From assembly GCA_002148405.1 (NCBI GenBank), contig MUGG01000222.1, forward strand, positions 1-60,170: DNA of 60,170 bases. Reading direction: 5' to 3'. How positions within the stretch are numbered: position 1 is the stretch's first letter; each line of letters starts with the position of its first letter. Source of the DNA: Alkalinema sp. CACIAM 70d (GTDB taxonomy: Bacteria; Cyanobacteriota; Cyanobacteriia; Leptolyngbyales; Leptolyngbyaceae). The notes beneath the pieces were generated by a model. It was not told the origin of the DNA. It ran no database searches and was given only the letters and a program-made list of their open reading frames with translations. Made by a program: the position numbers and the translations under genes. Positions 43,346 to 53,643 of the stretch are shown in pieces.

Positions 43346-45685
43346 CTATTCCGTCATCCGTCGATCGATCGCATTGGCCCAGGTTTCCGTCATTTCCGCC
43401 ACGGTCAACTGGATCACAACTTGCTCGGCCACGGCAATCGTCAGGGCTGATCCGACTTCTGTGACTTGCCCGATCGCTTGCCAATGATCCCCTAACTGTT
43501 CTTGCAGAAAGGTTTCAAAGGTCGTCTGGTGTTCTGGAGTCACCGACACGATAATTCTCGCGCCCCCTTCCGCAAAGAGCAGGTGATCGATGCGCTGGGT
43601 GGTGGTGCATTGGATCGCTGCCCCCAGATTTCCGCCAATGCAAGACTCCGCCAGGGCGATCGCCAATCCGCCTTCCGCCGCATCATGGGCCGATTTGATC
43701 CACCCCTGCTGAATCCCCGATCGGCAAGCGGCCTGTACTTGCCGTTCCAAGGCGAAATCAATCACAGGGGGGTGGCCTGCCACGGTTTGATGAATTGCCG
43801 CCAGATATTCTGAACCGCCTAACGTCACCGCAGGACTAGACGCATCCGTGCCAAACCCCAGCAGATAAATGCGATCGCCCGCTGCTTGAAAGCTTTGACC
43901 TGCAATCTTGCTCAGGTCTTCCACCAAGCCCACCATGCCGACGACGGGGGTGGGGTAAATCGGTTGGGGATTGCCGTCGGAATCAAGGGTTTCGTTATAG
44001 AGGGAGACGTTGCCGCCGGTGACGGGCGTGGCAAATTCCTGACAGGCTTCCGCTAAGCCTTTGCAAGCGTTAGCCAACTGCCAATAACCGATCGGCTTTT
44101 CGGGGCTGCCAAAGTTGAGGTTATCCGTCACAGCTAAGGGCTCAGCTCCGACACAGGACAGGTTCCGTGCCGCTTCAGCCACAGCTGCCTTCGCGCCTTC
44201 GTAGGGGTTGAGGTAGACGTAACGGGGATTGCAATCCGTGGTGGCTGCAACGCCTCGGGTGGGGGCGGGCTGATCCAACAAAATCGCTTCCGTCTCCGTG
44301 GCCTGGGGCCGTACCCGCACCACTGCCGCATCCGCACCACCGGGGAAAATCACCGTGTTGTTCTGTACCTGGTGATCGTACTGGCGATAGACCCAGCGCT
44401 TGGAGGCGATCGTGGGGGTATCCAGCAGTTGCAGCGTGATTTGGTTCCAGGTCAAACCATTCAACCCTTGGCTATCGCAGGCAGGCAACTGGGACTCATT
44501 CCAAGCCCAAGCCATTTGGGCATAGGCCGGGGCTTCCGCCATCAATTCCCGGCGGTAGATCGGGGTGTTGTCTGACAAGGCCGTCGCCGGAACCAATGCC
44601 GCCACTTCGCCTTTAAACAAAATCCGCACGATCGGTTCTTCGATCACCTGACCCGCCACAACGGCTTGCAATTCCCACCTGTGGAAAATGTCGATGAGTT
44701 CCTGTTCCCGGCCTTTGGCGGCTACAAACAGCATTCGTTCCTGGGATTCCGAGAGCAGATATTCGTAGGGCACCATGCCTGTTTCCCGCGCGGGAATTTT
44801 GTCCAGATCTAGCTCAATGCCGACGCCCCCCTTAGCGGCCATTTCAGCGGTGGAACAGGTCAGTCCAGCAGCTCCCATGTCCTGGGCAGCAACCACGGCT
44901 CCAGTTTTAAAGGCTTCTAGACAAGCTTCGATCAGGGACTTTTCCAAAAAGGGATCGCCCACTTGTACCGCTGGTCGATCGTCCAGGGATTCATCGGAGA
45001 GTTCCGCACTGGCAAAGCTAGCCCCGCCCATGCCGTCCCGTCCTGTTGTGGAACCGACGTAGAGCACCGGGTTGCCAATGCCCTTGGCTCCGGATTTGAC
45101 AATTTCCGGGGTTTCCATCAAGCCTAGGGCCATGGCATTGACCAGCGGATTGCCGGAGTAGGCCGGATCGAAGTACACCTCACCCCCCACCGTGGGCACG
45201 CCGACGCAGTTGCCGTAGTGGGAAATGCCTGCCACGACCCCCTGGAACAGCCGCTTCGTCTTCGCATCCGCCAGATCACCGAAGCGTAGGGAATTGAGAA
45301 TCGCGATCGGGCGGGCTCCCATGGTGAAAATGTCCCGCAGAATGCCACCCACCCCGGTGGCCGCCCCTTGGAAGGGTTCCACTGCCGACGGGTGATTGTG
45401 GGATTCCACTTTAAAGGCGAGCCGTAGCCCTTCCCCGAGATCAACGACTCCGGCGTTTTCCCCCGGCCCAACAAGAACCCGAGGCCCCGTGGTGGGGAAT
45501 TGACTGAGCAGAGGCCGGGAATTCTTGTAGCAGCAGTGCTCCGACCACATGACGCCAAACATCCCTAGTTCAGCTTTGTTGGGATGGCGATCGAGCCGTC
45601 GGACAATTTCTTCGTATTCGTCGGGTTTAATACCTTCAGAGGCGATTTCTTCGGGGGAAAACGGTGCAGTTTCAAGGGCAGTCAT
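43346..45685 (-). CDS. purL: Phosphoribosylformylglycinamidine synthase subunit PurL
   Basis: This 779-residue protein is the small-type PurL, the ATP-dependent synthetase subunit that works with PurQ and PurS to convert FGAR to FGAM. Visible marks are the N-terminal MFGVMWSEHCCYKNSRPLL, the ATP/substrate loop SHNHPSAVEPFQGAATGVGG, QDMGAAGLTCSTAEMA near residue 270 and the C-terminal AHDAAEGGLAIALAE. Length and motif order are complete. purS and purQ are not in the window. purF follows 199 bp downstream. Confidence 0.97.
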   Translation of the reverse strand: MTALETAPFSPEEIASEGIKPDEYEEIVRRLDRHPNKAELGMFGVMWSEHCCYKNSRPLLSQFPTTGPRVLVGPGENAGVVDLGEGLRLAFKVESHNHPSAVEPFQGAATGVGGILRDIFTMGARPIAILNSLRFGDLADAKTKRLFQGVVAGISHYGNCVGVPTVGGEVYFDPAYSGNPLVNAMALGLMETPEIVKSGAKGIGNPVLYVGSTTGRDGMGGASFASAELSDESLDDRPAVQVGDPFLEKSLIEACLEAFKTGAVVAAQDMGAAGLTCSTAEMAAKGGVGIELDLDKIPARETGMVPYEYLLSESQERMLFVAAKGREQELIDIFHRWELQAVVAGQVIEEPIVRILFKGEVAALVPATALSDNTPIYRRELMAEAPAYAQMAWAWNESQLPACDSQGLNGLTWNQITLQLLDTPTIASKRWVYRQYDHQVQNNTVIFPGGADAAVVRVRPQATETEAILLDQPAPTRGVAATTDCNPRYVYLNPYEGAKAAVAEAARNLSCVGAEPLAVTDNLNFGSPEKPIGYWQLANACKGLAEACQEFATPVTGGNVSLYNETLDSDGNPQPIYPTPVVGMVGLVEDLSKIAGQSFQAAGDRIYLLGFGTDASSPAVTLGGSEYLAAIHQTVAGHPPVIDFALERQVQAACRSGIQQGWIKSAHDAAEGGLAIALAESCIGGNLGAAIQCTTTQRIDHLLFAEGGARIIVSVTPEHQTTFETFLQEQLGDHWQAIGQVTEVGSALTIAVAEQVVIQLTVAEMTETWANAIDRRMTE

Positions 45686-45830
45686 GGGGTCGCTCGCTCG
45701 ATCGGAACAGGGAAATATTATAGGGAATAGCGGGTCAGCTATTGAGGATCAAGCTGAACTCCTTAAGTATCTGTCTGAAGCGATTCGATTCCCTGAATCT
45801 GTTCGTGATGAATAGCAGGAGCAACTATGA

Positions 45831-45936
45831 CAACTTCAACTCCAATCCACTAAACCTTCAACCCCAATCAACAACTTCAACCCCAATCAACCCAGAATCA
45901 AAGTCATGCGTCTTGAACAAGTCATGCGTCTTGAAT
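45831..45936. repeat. Short tandem duplications at the 3' end of the receiver-kinase gene
   Basis: AAGTCATGCGTCTTGAAC (45901-45918) and AAGTCATGCGTCTTGAAT (45919-45936) are direct 18-bp repeats; the second includes the kinase stop codon. Just before them, TTCAACCCCAATCAAC occurs twice, plus a variant with TCCAATCCAC. These look like slippage duplications. Confidence 0.85.
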
Positions 45937-47223
45937 GGGCAGCATAATGACAAATTCTGCACCGTGGGTTCGCTCAGGATTGATCGTCAAGGAACCATGA
46001 TGTCGTTCTTCAATAATCTGACGCGAAATGGAGAGGCCCAGCCCGGTTCCTTTGCCAGCAGGCTTGGTTGTAAACATGGGTTCAAACATTTTGTTTTGAA
46101 TCTCTTGAGGAATGCCCATGCCATTGTCCGCAATTCGGATCATCACCTGCTCTTCCTGAACCGCAGTCTGTACCTGAATTTCGGGGTCACTCAATTTGCC
46201 CTGCTCGATCGCGTCATCCAAGGCATCGATCGCATTGGCAATTAAATTCATGAAAACCTGATTAAGTTGACCAGGATAGCAATCAATGGAGGGCAAGTCT
46301 CCATAGTTGCGGACAACTTGAATTCTCGGCTTTTGGGCAACTGCCTTGAGTCGATGGCCGAGAATCAACAATGTGCCATCCAAGCTTTCATGGATGTTGA
46401 TGGGCTGTTTGCTTTCAATATCTAACCGGGCAAAGTTACGCAGGGCCACGGAAATATCATAAATCCGATGACTACTCAGCCGAATGGTTTGAATAATTTT
46501 GGGAAAGTCCTCCAGAATAAACTCTAAATCGAGTTGGGCCAGTGTATCTTCTGCTTCTGGTTCTAGATTGGGATTGATGTCTCGGTAAAGTTGAATCGCC
46601 CGAGTTAGGTTAAAAATGTAATTTTCCGTGGGATCAATGTTGTTGATAATGCAACCGATCGGGTTGTTCATCTCATGGGCAATACCCGAAACCAATTCTC
46701 CCAGGGCGGATAGTTTCTCCTGCTGTACCAGTTGGGTTTGAGCTTGCCGCAGTGCTTCGGTGCGTTGGTGTACCCGTTGATCTAGGGTTTGGTTCAAATC
46801 CTGAAGTTCTTGGTTTTTCTGTTCCAGCTCTTGATTTAGATAATGCAGCTTCAAATGGACATCGACCCGTGCAATCACTTCGACTTCATCAAACGGCTTG
46901 GTAATGTAGTCTACCGCCCCAACCGACAACCCCTTCACTTTGCTCTCAATATCGGAGAGCGCGGTCATAAAAATAACCGGAACCTGCTGAGTTTCCGGCA
47001 TTTCCTTCAGGCGACGACAGGTTTCAAATCCATCGATTCCTGGCATTTGAACATCTAACAAAATTAAGGCAGGAACCTTTTTACGGCTTAGTGTGATGGC
47101 ACTTTCTCCGTCTTCCGCAGCCCGCACTTTCAGTCCCCTCGCCTTAAGCGCCTGAGAGAGAACCGCTAAATTTGTAGGACTGTCATCAACAATTAAAACG
47201 AAGTTGTTGTCTTCTGGGAACAT
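45922..47223 (-). CDS. Response-regulator/histidine-kinase hybrid (receiver first)
   Basis: This 433-residue soluble protein has a receiver domain at about 8-125 (DD in LIVDDSPTN, phospho-acceptor Asp in ILLDVQMPG near 56, Lys in ITKPFDEVEV). A coiled coil covers about 125-175, then HisKA with His in SGIAHEMNNPIGCI near 187, and HATPase_c with NLIANAIDAL near 330, DNGMGIP and GKGTGLGLSIS near 395. All catalytic boxes are present. Receiver-first kinases of this type relay a signal received from another kinase. It lies 133 bp downstream of the CHASE2 kinase gene on the same strand and is the obvious candidate partner. The gene's last codons are tandemly duplicated downstream of the stop. Confidence 0.9.
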   Translation of the reverse strand: MFPEDNNFVLIVDDSPTNLAVLSQALKARGLKVRAAEDGESAITLSRKKVPALILLDVQMPGIDGFETCRRLKEMPETQQVPVIFMTALSDIESKVKGLSVGAVDYITKPFDEVEVIARVDVHLKLHYLNQELEQKNQELQDLNQTLDQRVHQRTEALRQAQTQLVQQEKLSALGELVSGIAHEMNNPIGCIINNIDPTENYIFNLTRAIQLYRDINPNLEPEAEDTLAQLDLEFILEDFPKIIQTIRLSSHRIYDISVALRNFARLDIESKQPINIHESLDGTLLILGHRLKAVAQKPRIQVVRNYGDLPSIDCYPGQLNQVFMNLIANAIDALDDAIEQGKLSDPEIQVQTAVQEEQVMIRIADNGMGIPQEIQNKMFEPMFTTKPAGKGTGLGLSISRQIIEERHHGSLTINPERTHGAEFVIMLPIQDA

Positions 47224-47356
47224 AACATGACATTAAAGTAATTGATACAACCGTGATTTGAACAAAGTTTGACCAGAGTTGGAATGTGCCGTCAAGGCTG
47301 TGTCGTTAAGGAATGTATAAATTCTTGTTCTAGTCTAAGGGTAACGTTAATGATGC

Positions 47357-49789
47357 TTAGGAATAAAGGGGATTCGTCATTTCTTCACTGGGTGTGAGAG
47401 CACGTTTCACCATGATTTTGAGGGCTTTGATTTGAAATCCTTCAGCCAATGCAATAATTTGTTGCACACAAGACTGATATTGAGGTGTTTGCTGGCTGAG
47501 TTGTTGCGCTGCTACAACCACTTGATCGAGATCTCCTTCCTGTAGAAGATCGTTGATCCGTTGCAAAAACGCTTTGGGGAGATTGTCGATCGTGATTTCC
47601 TGATTTGCACATTCTGGGTTATCCGCATCCGCAATCCCAGGAGTGGGCGGTTGGTGAGGCGAGGTAGGTAGGAACATTTCAGAAGGCATCATGACAGCAA
47701 CCTCTACAGTAAATGCAAAACAACTCCCCTGCCCGAGTTCACTCTGAACTTCCAGCTTCGATCCCATTAATCCCACAATTTGCTGACTAATCGTCAATCC
47801 TAACCCCGTTCCTTCTGCTTGTCGCCGGGGATCTCCAACCTGTTCAAAGGGCAGAAAAATTTGTTCGAGTTGTTGGGGAGAAATGCCAACACCCGTATCC
47901 TTGACCTCAAATCGGAGTCGTTGATGGCTTGTTGATGGATTGTCTGCTGCTCTGATGATTGGTTTCTCACATTTCACTTTTAGGCAGACTTCCCCCCGAT
48001 CGGTAAATTTAATGGCATTGCCAATTAGATTAATCAGGACTTGACGCAACCGTTTTTCATCCACTTCAACGATCGGCCCCATTTCTGGATCAGGTTGATA
48101 GGTAAAATCAATTCCTTTCTCTGCTGCTCGAAGACGAAAAATGTCTACTACGGTTTCTAGAAACGGGTCGAGCTTTACAGGTTGGGGTTGCAGGACGAGC
48201 TTCCGGGCTTCAATTTTAGATAGATCGAGAACATCATTAATCAACATCAGCAGGTGTTGACCACATTGCTGAATCACCCGCAGTCCCTGTTGCCCCTGCG
48301 GCGTCATGGACTCGATGCGCTGCATAATTTGGACGTATCCCAAAATCCCATTCAAAGGCGTTCTCAGTTCATGGCTCATATTGGCCAAAAACTCACTTTT
48401 GGCTTGGTTGGCCCGATCGGCTTGCTCCTTGGCCAGTTGTAATTCTGTTGTCCGGGCAGCGACTTGGATTTCTAGATCCTGAGAGTAATGGGAGAGCTGC
48501 TGATTTGCCACCTCAAGTTGATGATTACTGGTTGCTAATTGCGAATTTGCGATCGTCAGTTTTCGCTGTTGATCGGCATTGGTTGTCGCGATCACAGTGC
48601 TCAGAAATGCAGTTAGAGCTGGAATCACTGGTACAACGAGTCCCCAGGTAAAACAGCTATAGGAGATCACCAGAAGGAATCCACTGGTGGCGAACGCGAA
48701 CCCAAAGATCCGCCCACCCAATAAGGATTTCGAGGCTCGTCCTAAGACAAGACTTTCTACCAAGCCTAGGCAAGCCCAAGCCATGATCCAAAGGTAAGTT
48801 TCATAGACTTCTAAGCCTTGAATGTACGCATTCCCATGGAGCGCCCCAAACATCAGTTGATGGGCAATATTGGCATGGACAATCACGCCAGGAGTTGGTT
48901 TTCGTGAGGTAAACCAAGAGGCACTGAAGGGGGTTGCAAAAAAATCGTTGGTGCTTTGGGCGGTGGAACCAATAAACACCATGCGATCGCGCATGAGCTC
49001 CGGAGACACCTTGCCCTCTAACACATCTCGCATCGCAACCGTTTGAAAAGCTGTTTCTGCACCATACCAATTCAGCAAAATTTGGTACCCAGTTGTTTCC
49101 CCGTACCCCACTCCCGATGCAATGGGGCGATAGATCGTCTTTCCTAGGCGATAAATTTGCGCATCGGCATCCAGGGTCTCCAACTGAATATTATCTGTAG
49201 CTAAATATTGCATGACCATCTGGGTCGCAAGGCCCGCCTTCAATCGGGAGTTCTCCATCTCGTCCTCTGCAGTGAGCAGTGCCCGCCGTACATGGCGATC
49301 CCCATCCAGAATGAGATCCGCCAAACCCACTTGATCCAACTTTTTTAAGACTGGGGGTGGCGCAACTCGGCTCCCAGCAATTTTCTCAATCCCAACTAAG
49401 TTGGGGGTGGACTGAAAAACTTGTTGAAGGATTGCATGGCCTTGACCTCGGGGTAGATCTCGATAGAGATCAAGGCCAATCACTCGTGGATTCTGTGCTC
49501 GGATTTGAATCAGCAATCTTGCCAAGACATCATCTGGAATGGGCCAATCTTGGACCCATCGAATATCCGCTTCATCGATCGTGACAATAACGATTTGCTT
49601 AGCAACGTCCTGAGCCTTGGGTAAGCGCCAATGGGATCGCAACTGCGTAAACTCATCCCGTAACCGCCATTCTGCCAAATTAAAGGCTCCAACTTCCTGC
49701 CCAAGAATCACGAGTAGGGCAATACTTGGGGCAATCCAAACCATTCCCAAATTCTGTTGAATCAATTTTTTGAGTTGATGCCACATCAT
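47357..49789 (-). CDS. CHASE2-domain sensor histidine kinase
   Basis: This 810-residue membrane kinase has an N-terminal helix at about 17-33. An extracellular CHASE2 domain covers about 40-320 (IVTIDEADIRWVQDWPIPDD, IGLDLYRDLP, VFIGSTAQSTNDFFATPF). Three membrane helices lie at about 330-400, followed by a coiled coil. HisKA has His in NMSHELRTPLNGIL near 478, and HATPase_c shows NLIGNAIKF and GTGLGLTIS. A C-terminal extension of about 110 residues after the ATPase domain is helical and rich in Gln. CHASE2 kinases respond to unknown external signals. It is last in the leftward cluster of TPS exoprotein, CHAT and DUF928 genes, 118 bp from DUF928. Confidence 0.92.
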   Translation of the reverse strand: MMWHQLKKLIQQNLGMVWIAPSIALLVILGQEVGAFNLAEWRLRDEFTQLRSHWRLPKAQDVAKQIVIVTIDEADIRWVQDWPIPDDVLARLLIQIRAQNPRVIGLDLYRDLPRGQGHAILQQVFQSTPNLVGIEKIAGSRVAPPPVLKKLDQVGLADLILDGDRHVRRALLTAEDEMENSRLKAGLATQMVMQYLATDNIQLETLDADAQIYRLGKTIYRPIASGVGYGETTGYQILLNWYGAETAFQTVAMRDVLEGKVSPELMRDRMVFIGSTAQSTNDFFATPFSASWFTSRKPTPGVIVHANIAHQLMFGALHGNAYIQGLEVYETYLWIMAWACLGLVESLVLGRASKSLLGGRIFGFAFATSGFLLVISYSCFTWGLVVPVIPALTAFLSTVIATTNADQQRKLTIANSQLATSNHQLEVANQQLSHYSQDLEIQVAARTTELQLAKEQADRANQAKSEFLANMSHELRTPLNGILGYVQIMQRIESMTPQGQQGLRVIQQCGQHLLMLINDVLDLSKIEARKLVLQPQPVKLDPFLETVVDIFRLRAAEKGIDFTYQPDPEMGPIVEVDEKRLRQVLINLIGNAIKFTDRGEVCLKVKCEKPIIRAADNPSTSHQRLRFEVKDTGVGISPQQLEQIFLPFEQVGDPRRQAEGTGLGLTISQQIVGLMGSKLEVQSELGQGSCFAFTVEVAVMMPSEMFLPTSPHQPPTPGIADADNPECANQEITIDNLPKAFLQRINDLLQEGDLDQVVVAAQQLSQQTPQYQSCVQQIIALAEGFQIKALKIMVKRALTPSEEMTNPLYS

Positions 49790-49907
49790 CGGGAAAACTT
49801 GACCATGGTTGCACAGGGATCTAATGCAGTTACGGATGAGACGGAGAGCTTAGGGCAGATTGTGATTGGAACCCCTTCGATGTAGATTCCTTTGTTTAAC
49901 AAACCCG

Positions 49908-50822
49908 TTACTTGCCGATAGGCACGGTTGAGATCGGAAATAAATCAACTGCTGCTAACAGATTCTGCCATTCCTGCTGGGCCCGTTGATTAGTGGGCTG
50001 ATTATGGCGAAGTTGAGCCAATTCATCCAAGCAATCATACCAAATGCCATTACGACCAAAAATTTCTGCTCGTTGGATGCCTTGGGTTTTCTGCAAGGCA
50101 GTTTCAATATCTGAGGTGATGGGAATGCGTTGAATCCAGCCATCTACATAGGGGGCTTTAGGGGTGAGTTCTTCATTCATAGCAATTGCTAGAACCCATT
50201 GATAATTTTTACCAACCTTTAATTCAGGACTATCCGCAGGCAGTGTAATGGGGATCACACCGGATTTCCCGGCAATGGATACTCTCATTTGGTATTCCTG
50301 TTGCCCCTGTTCATCTTGCAAGCTAAAGATTGCAGTTTTGGCAGAGGAGGCGGGGAGATAAATCCAGAAGGTAGGGCGTGCAGCGATCGTCAGTCCTGAA
50401 AAGGTTTGTGGGAGGAGTGCTAACAGCGCTTCAGCATTGCGAGAGCCCCCAGCGGTGGATTCTTGGACAACCCCCTTACCCCGTTTGGGGCGGAATAAAC
50501 CTCGACTATTCCCTTCATTCTCGGCTCGTAACTCCTGACGATTTGTCGGTGGCACAAACAAGCTTAAGCTACGGCTGCCCCCTCCTGTTGCTTCGTTCAC
50601 AACTCCCTGACCCTTCTTAGGCTTAAAAAAGCTGCCTCGGGATGCGCCACCCACTGAGACCCCAGGGAGACGGCTTTGGGGCGGAGGAACAAAAATTGAG
50701 GTTTGGGCATTAACTTGAGGGCTGTTTAGCATTGGCAACAGAAATCCGATCGCTCCCAGCGCACATAAGACCTGCTGCCCTCGGAAGTAATGCTTTTTAG
50801 AGGATTGTTTGAAGGTATTCAT
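49908..50822 (-). CDS. DUF928-domain exported protein
   Basis: Start ATG 50822 gives 304 residues with a signal peptide (KKHYFRGQQVLCALGAIGFLL, cleavage near VNAQT). Two imperfect repeats follow, with GRG/GQG-VVNEATGGGSR and GKGVVQESTAGGSR at about 55-120. The DUF928 beta-sandwich covers about 125-300 (ARPTFWIYLPAS, KNYQWVLAIAMN, GIWYDCLDELAQLR). DUF928 proteins are exported, of unknown function, and typically encoded beside CHAT/CHASE2 genes in cyanobacteria. The gene lies 73 bp after the CHAT gene on the same strand. Confidence 0.85.
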   Translation of the reverse strand: MNTFKQSSKKHYFRGQQVLCALGAIGFLLPMLNSPQVNAQTSIFVPPPQSRLPGVSVGGASRGSFFKPKKGQGVVNEATGGGSRSLSLFVPPTNRQELRAENEGNSRGLFRPKRGKGVVQESTAGGSRNAEALLALLPQTFSGLTIAARPTFWIYLPASSAKTAIFSLQDEQGQQEYQMRVSIAGKSGVIPITLPADSPELKVGKNYQWVLAIAMNEELTPKAPYVDGWIQRIPITSDIETALQKTQGIQRAEIFGRNGIWYDCLDELAQLRHNQPTNQRAQQEWQNLLAAVDLFPISTVPIGK

Positions 50823-50895
50823 CGTGAATTTGTGGGTAGGATTGCCATGGGATGGAAAATATTGCAACCAACGTCAAAGGTGAGACAAAGAAGGC

Positions 50896-53628
50896 TTATT
50901 GCCAATGACCAACAATCACAAAGGATGACCAGAAAAACGGATGCTTGAAGTCTGTTTCACGGATCAGTTCAAGCTGGGCTTGGCGAAGAGCCTCTGCTTT
51001 CGTCATTTGGGGCTGTTTGAGCTGTTGATAAAATATCTTCATTAGACGAGATGCAACCTTGTCCTTGACAGGCCAAAGACTGGCGACGGTGGAACGAGCA
51101 CCTGACTTAACAGCCAAACCAGCCAACCCCAATACCGATCGGTCATCCCCCGCTGCTGTTTCGCAGGCACTGAGAACCAGAAGATTAATGGCTTGATCTG
51201 TAGTCCCTTCCCGAGCTTTAAGTAACTCTGAAAGCTCTTTGATATTGAGGGGCCCATCCCAAGTTAACAGAAAGGTCTCATCTAATCGTGAGCTGAATTG
51301 GCCATGGGTCGCTAAGTGAACCACATTGACAGATTTTTCAGGATCCTGGACTTGGTCTGTCAGTGCTTGACGGGTGAAGTTTTGGTTAACAAGGGGGGCT
51401 GCACCTGTAGCAGTGGCGATCGAGGCAACTTCCTGCTCCACAGCAGGCAATGGAATGAACCCATTCCGCGATTGGCTGATGCCTGCAACGACAGCTTGCA
51501 ACTGTTGGGGAGACCACTTTTGGCTAGGCAGTAATTGCATGCCAGGAGAGAGGGCAACGGCATATTTTTCAATCAAATATTGCTTACCATCATGGAGCGC
51601 TGCCATGGGAATATTCTGGAACTTGCCATCCAAAACAAAGACAAGTGTATCAGTATTTTTGAAGGCCTGGTCAGTTTCGGCGGGCCGAATGAGTAAATCG
51701 TAAAGTGCTTGTAGCGCTTGTATACGGGCTTGTTTCCCAGTGACAGGATTGAGCGCTGCCAAGGCATCAGTAATCGTTCGGTCAATCTCGCTTTGTTTCT
51801 TCGAGACACTGTAATATCGCATCGGTTGTCCTGACTGAGAGAGAAGCACAACCAAGCGATCGGGCAAAATCATGGGGTAGATGACGGTTGCCCGAGGGTC
51901 AAGCTGGTCAATTTGTTTGACTGTTTCAAGGCAGGCTTCTCGGAAAAAGTTATCGAGTTCGGCTACTTTGAGCGCTTCAATCAGTTCCCGCGATCGTTGG
52001 AGTGCGGCTTGACTGGGCTGCTCTTCTAGCAACAACTCGATCAACTGGCGATAAACAGGTTCTACGCTTTCACGGAGGGAAAATTGGATATCAGGATTCA
52101 TGGCCACTAAATCACCCCGCATGGACTGCAAAGCCTGGACAGCCTCTTCGTAGAATTGAATCGCTTTTGACCGATTACCTTGCTTTTGGTGAAGGAGTCC
52201 TAGTTGCCAAGCAGATTGGGAAGTTAGGCTCGGGGAATTTAGTTGACGGGCTAATGTCAGTGCTTGTTGAGCAATCTTGGCTGCATCTTGCCATTGCTGA
52301 TGGTTTGCATACAAACGGGCTAACTCATTCAAGGCATAGGCTTCGGCTTGGGTATCCCTTAGCTGATGGGCGACTTGGATCGTCTCCTCCGTGAATTTCT
52401 GCAAATCCTGAGTAGGGAGGCCAGGAATGGGTGGAGTTAAGCGATTGAGGGAAGCGACGAAATTCACCGCGCTATAGAGCGAAGCATGGCTTGGAGGTAA
52501 GTTTCGGTGAGCTTGTAAAAGTTGGGGTGCAAGTTGAAGGGCTAGGTCTTGGCGATCGTATTCGATCATCAGCCTGATCTGTTTAACTTGGGCTTGAACT
52601 TTTTGTAATGGAGTTTGAGCCAGTTTTTCTGCCGCTTCCCAATGCTCTAGGGCACGGTTGGGTTCATCCATTTGGACAGCCAATTGCCCCAAATTCAAAA
52701 GAATGGTACTTTGAGCAACCTCATCTTGGCGTTGGCGAGCCAGATCTAGGGCAAGGGTAAAGCTAGTTTTGGCATCCTGATAATATCCGGCACTGTACCA
52801 AGCATTGCCTGCCGACTGGAGCCCAACCATTTTGACCTGATCGTTCGGATTATTAGCCAGGGTTTGCATTAATGCTTCTAATTGCTGCTTGGCTCGCCGA
52901 TAAAAGCCTAACTGTTGTAAAGCCTGGGCCTGGTTAATTTGAGTCCCCAGTTGACCGATCGAGTCATTCGCCATTTCATAGTACTTCTGGGCCTGTTGCC
53001 AAAGTTCTAGGGCGGTATCTGCTTGATTGGTATTGAGCAAGAGCTGTGCTTTAGTATTCAAAACCTGTGCCCACAGCCTTGCTTCCACCTTTGTATTAGC
53101 TGTTTTTAACAGTTGGATACTGCGATCAATTGATTGTTTAGCTGTATCCCATTGATTGAGGGCTTGCTGACCCAAGGCCAAATAGCTCAAACTCAGTGCT
53201 TCGTTAGAAGTATTTTCAAGGTCGTGGTAGATCTGGGTAGCCATCTGCCAAGCGGCGATCGCCTCTCCAAATCTGCCTGCACGATAGAACTGCCGACCTT
53301 CAGTCAATTTAGCTAAACCTTGAGCAAATGCTTGAGCTTGGGGAGATCGGTTGAGCGCTGGCGGTGACAGATCTTGGGTAAGGACGGGAATTTGCAGAGT
53401 AGCGTCCGCAGAGGCTGTTCTACTAGAGAGACTACTTTGACTCAGAGTGGGATTCTGGACAACGGCAATAGCCGGATCAGTTGGGTCTAGATTGGGCTTC
53501 GTTGGGGTAGACATTTGAGCCACAACCGGTTGTAGCCATAACACCATACTCAAACTGACCAAACCTAGCCCACCGGATAACCAGCGACTTAAGCGACGAG
53601 AGTACTTTTTGGGGCAGGATAACATCAT
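50896..53628 (-). CDS. Exported TPR-CHAT protease
   Basis: This 910-residue protein has a basic N-terminus and signal segment (WLSGGLGLVSLSMVLWL, cleavage near VVAQM). Many TPR units cover about 100-520, and the CHAT (caspase HetF associated with TPRs) domain covers about 600-910. The catalytic dyad is H775 in VVHLATHGQF and C822 in LVLSACETAAG. Other CHAT marks are LVFVLDGKFQNIPMAALHDG and SLWPVKD. It is a separase/caspase-like cysteine peptidase, here apparently periplasmic. The gene starts 15 bp after the exoprotein gene, so the two are co-transcribed and the exoprotein may be a substrate or partner. Confidence 0.92.
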   Translation of the reverse strand: MMLSCPKKYSRRLSRWLSGGLGLVSLSMVLWLQPVVAQMSTPTKPNLDPTDPAIAVVQNPTLSQSSLSSRTASADATLQIPVLTQDLSPPALNRSPQAQAFAQGLAKLTEGRQFYRAGRFGEAIAAWQMATQIYHDLENTSNEALSLSYLALGQQALNQWDTAKQSIDRSIQLLKTANTKVEARLWAQVLNTKAQLLLNTNQADTALELWQQAQKYYEMANDSIGQLGTQINQAQALQQLGFYRRAKQQLEALMQTLANNPNDQVKMVGLQSAGNAWYSAGYYQDAKTSFTLALDLARQRQDEVAQSTILLNLGQLAVQMDEPNRALEHWEAAEKLAQTPLQKVQAQVKQIRLMIEYDRQDLALQLAPQLLQAHRNLPPSHASLYSAVNFVASLNRLTPPIPGLPTQDLQKFTEETIQVAHQLRDTQAEAYALNELARLYANHQQWQDAAKIAQQALTLARQLNSPSLTSQSAWQLGLLHQKQGNRSKAIQFYEEAVQALQSMRGDLVAMNPDIQFSLRESVEPVYRQLIELLLEEQPSQAALQRSRELIEALKVAELDNFFREACLETVKQIDQLDPRATVIYPMILPDRLVVLLSQSGQPMRYYSVSKKQSEIDRTITDALAALNPVTGKQARIQALQALYDLLIRPAETDQAFKNTDTLVFVLDGKFQNIPMAALHDGKQYLIEKYAVALSPGMQLLPSQKWSPQQLQAVVAGISQSRNGFIPLPAVEQEVASIATATGAAPLVNQNFTRQALTDQVQDPEKSVNVVHLATHGQFSSRLDETFLLTWDGPLNIKELSELLKAREGTTDQAINLLVLSACETAAGDDRSVLGLAGLAVKSGARSTVASLWPVKDKVASRLMKIFYQQLKQPQMTKAEALRQAQLELIRETDFKHPFFWSSFVIVGHWQ

Positions 53629-53643
53629 GATTTTATCAATCAG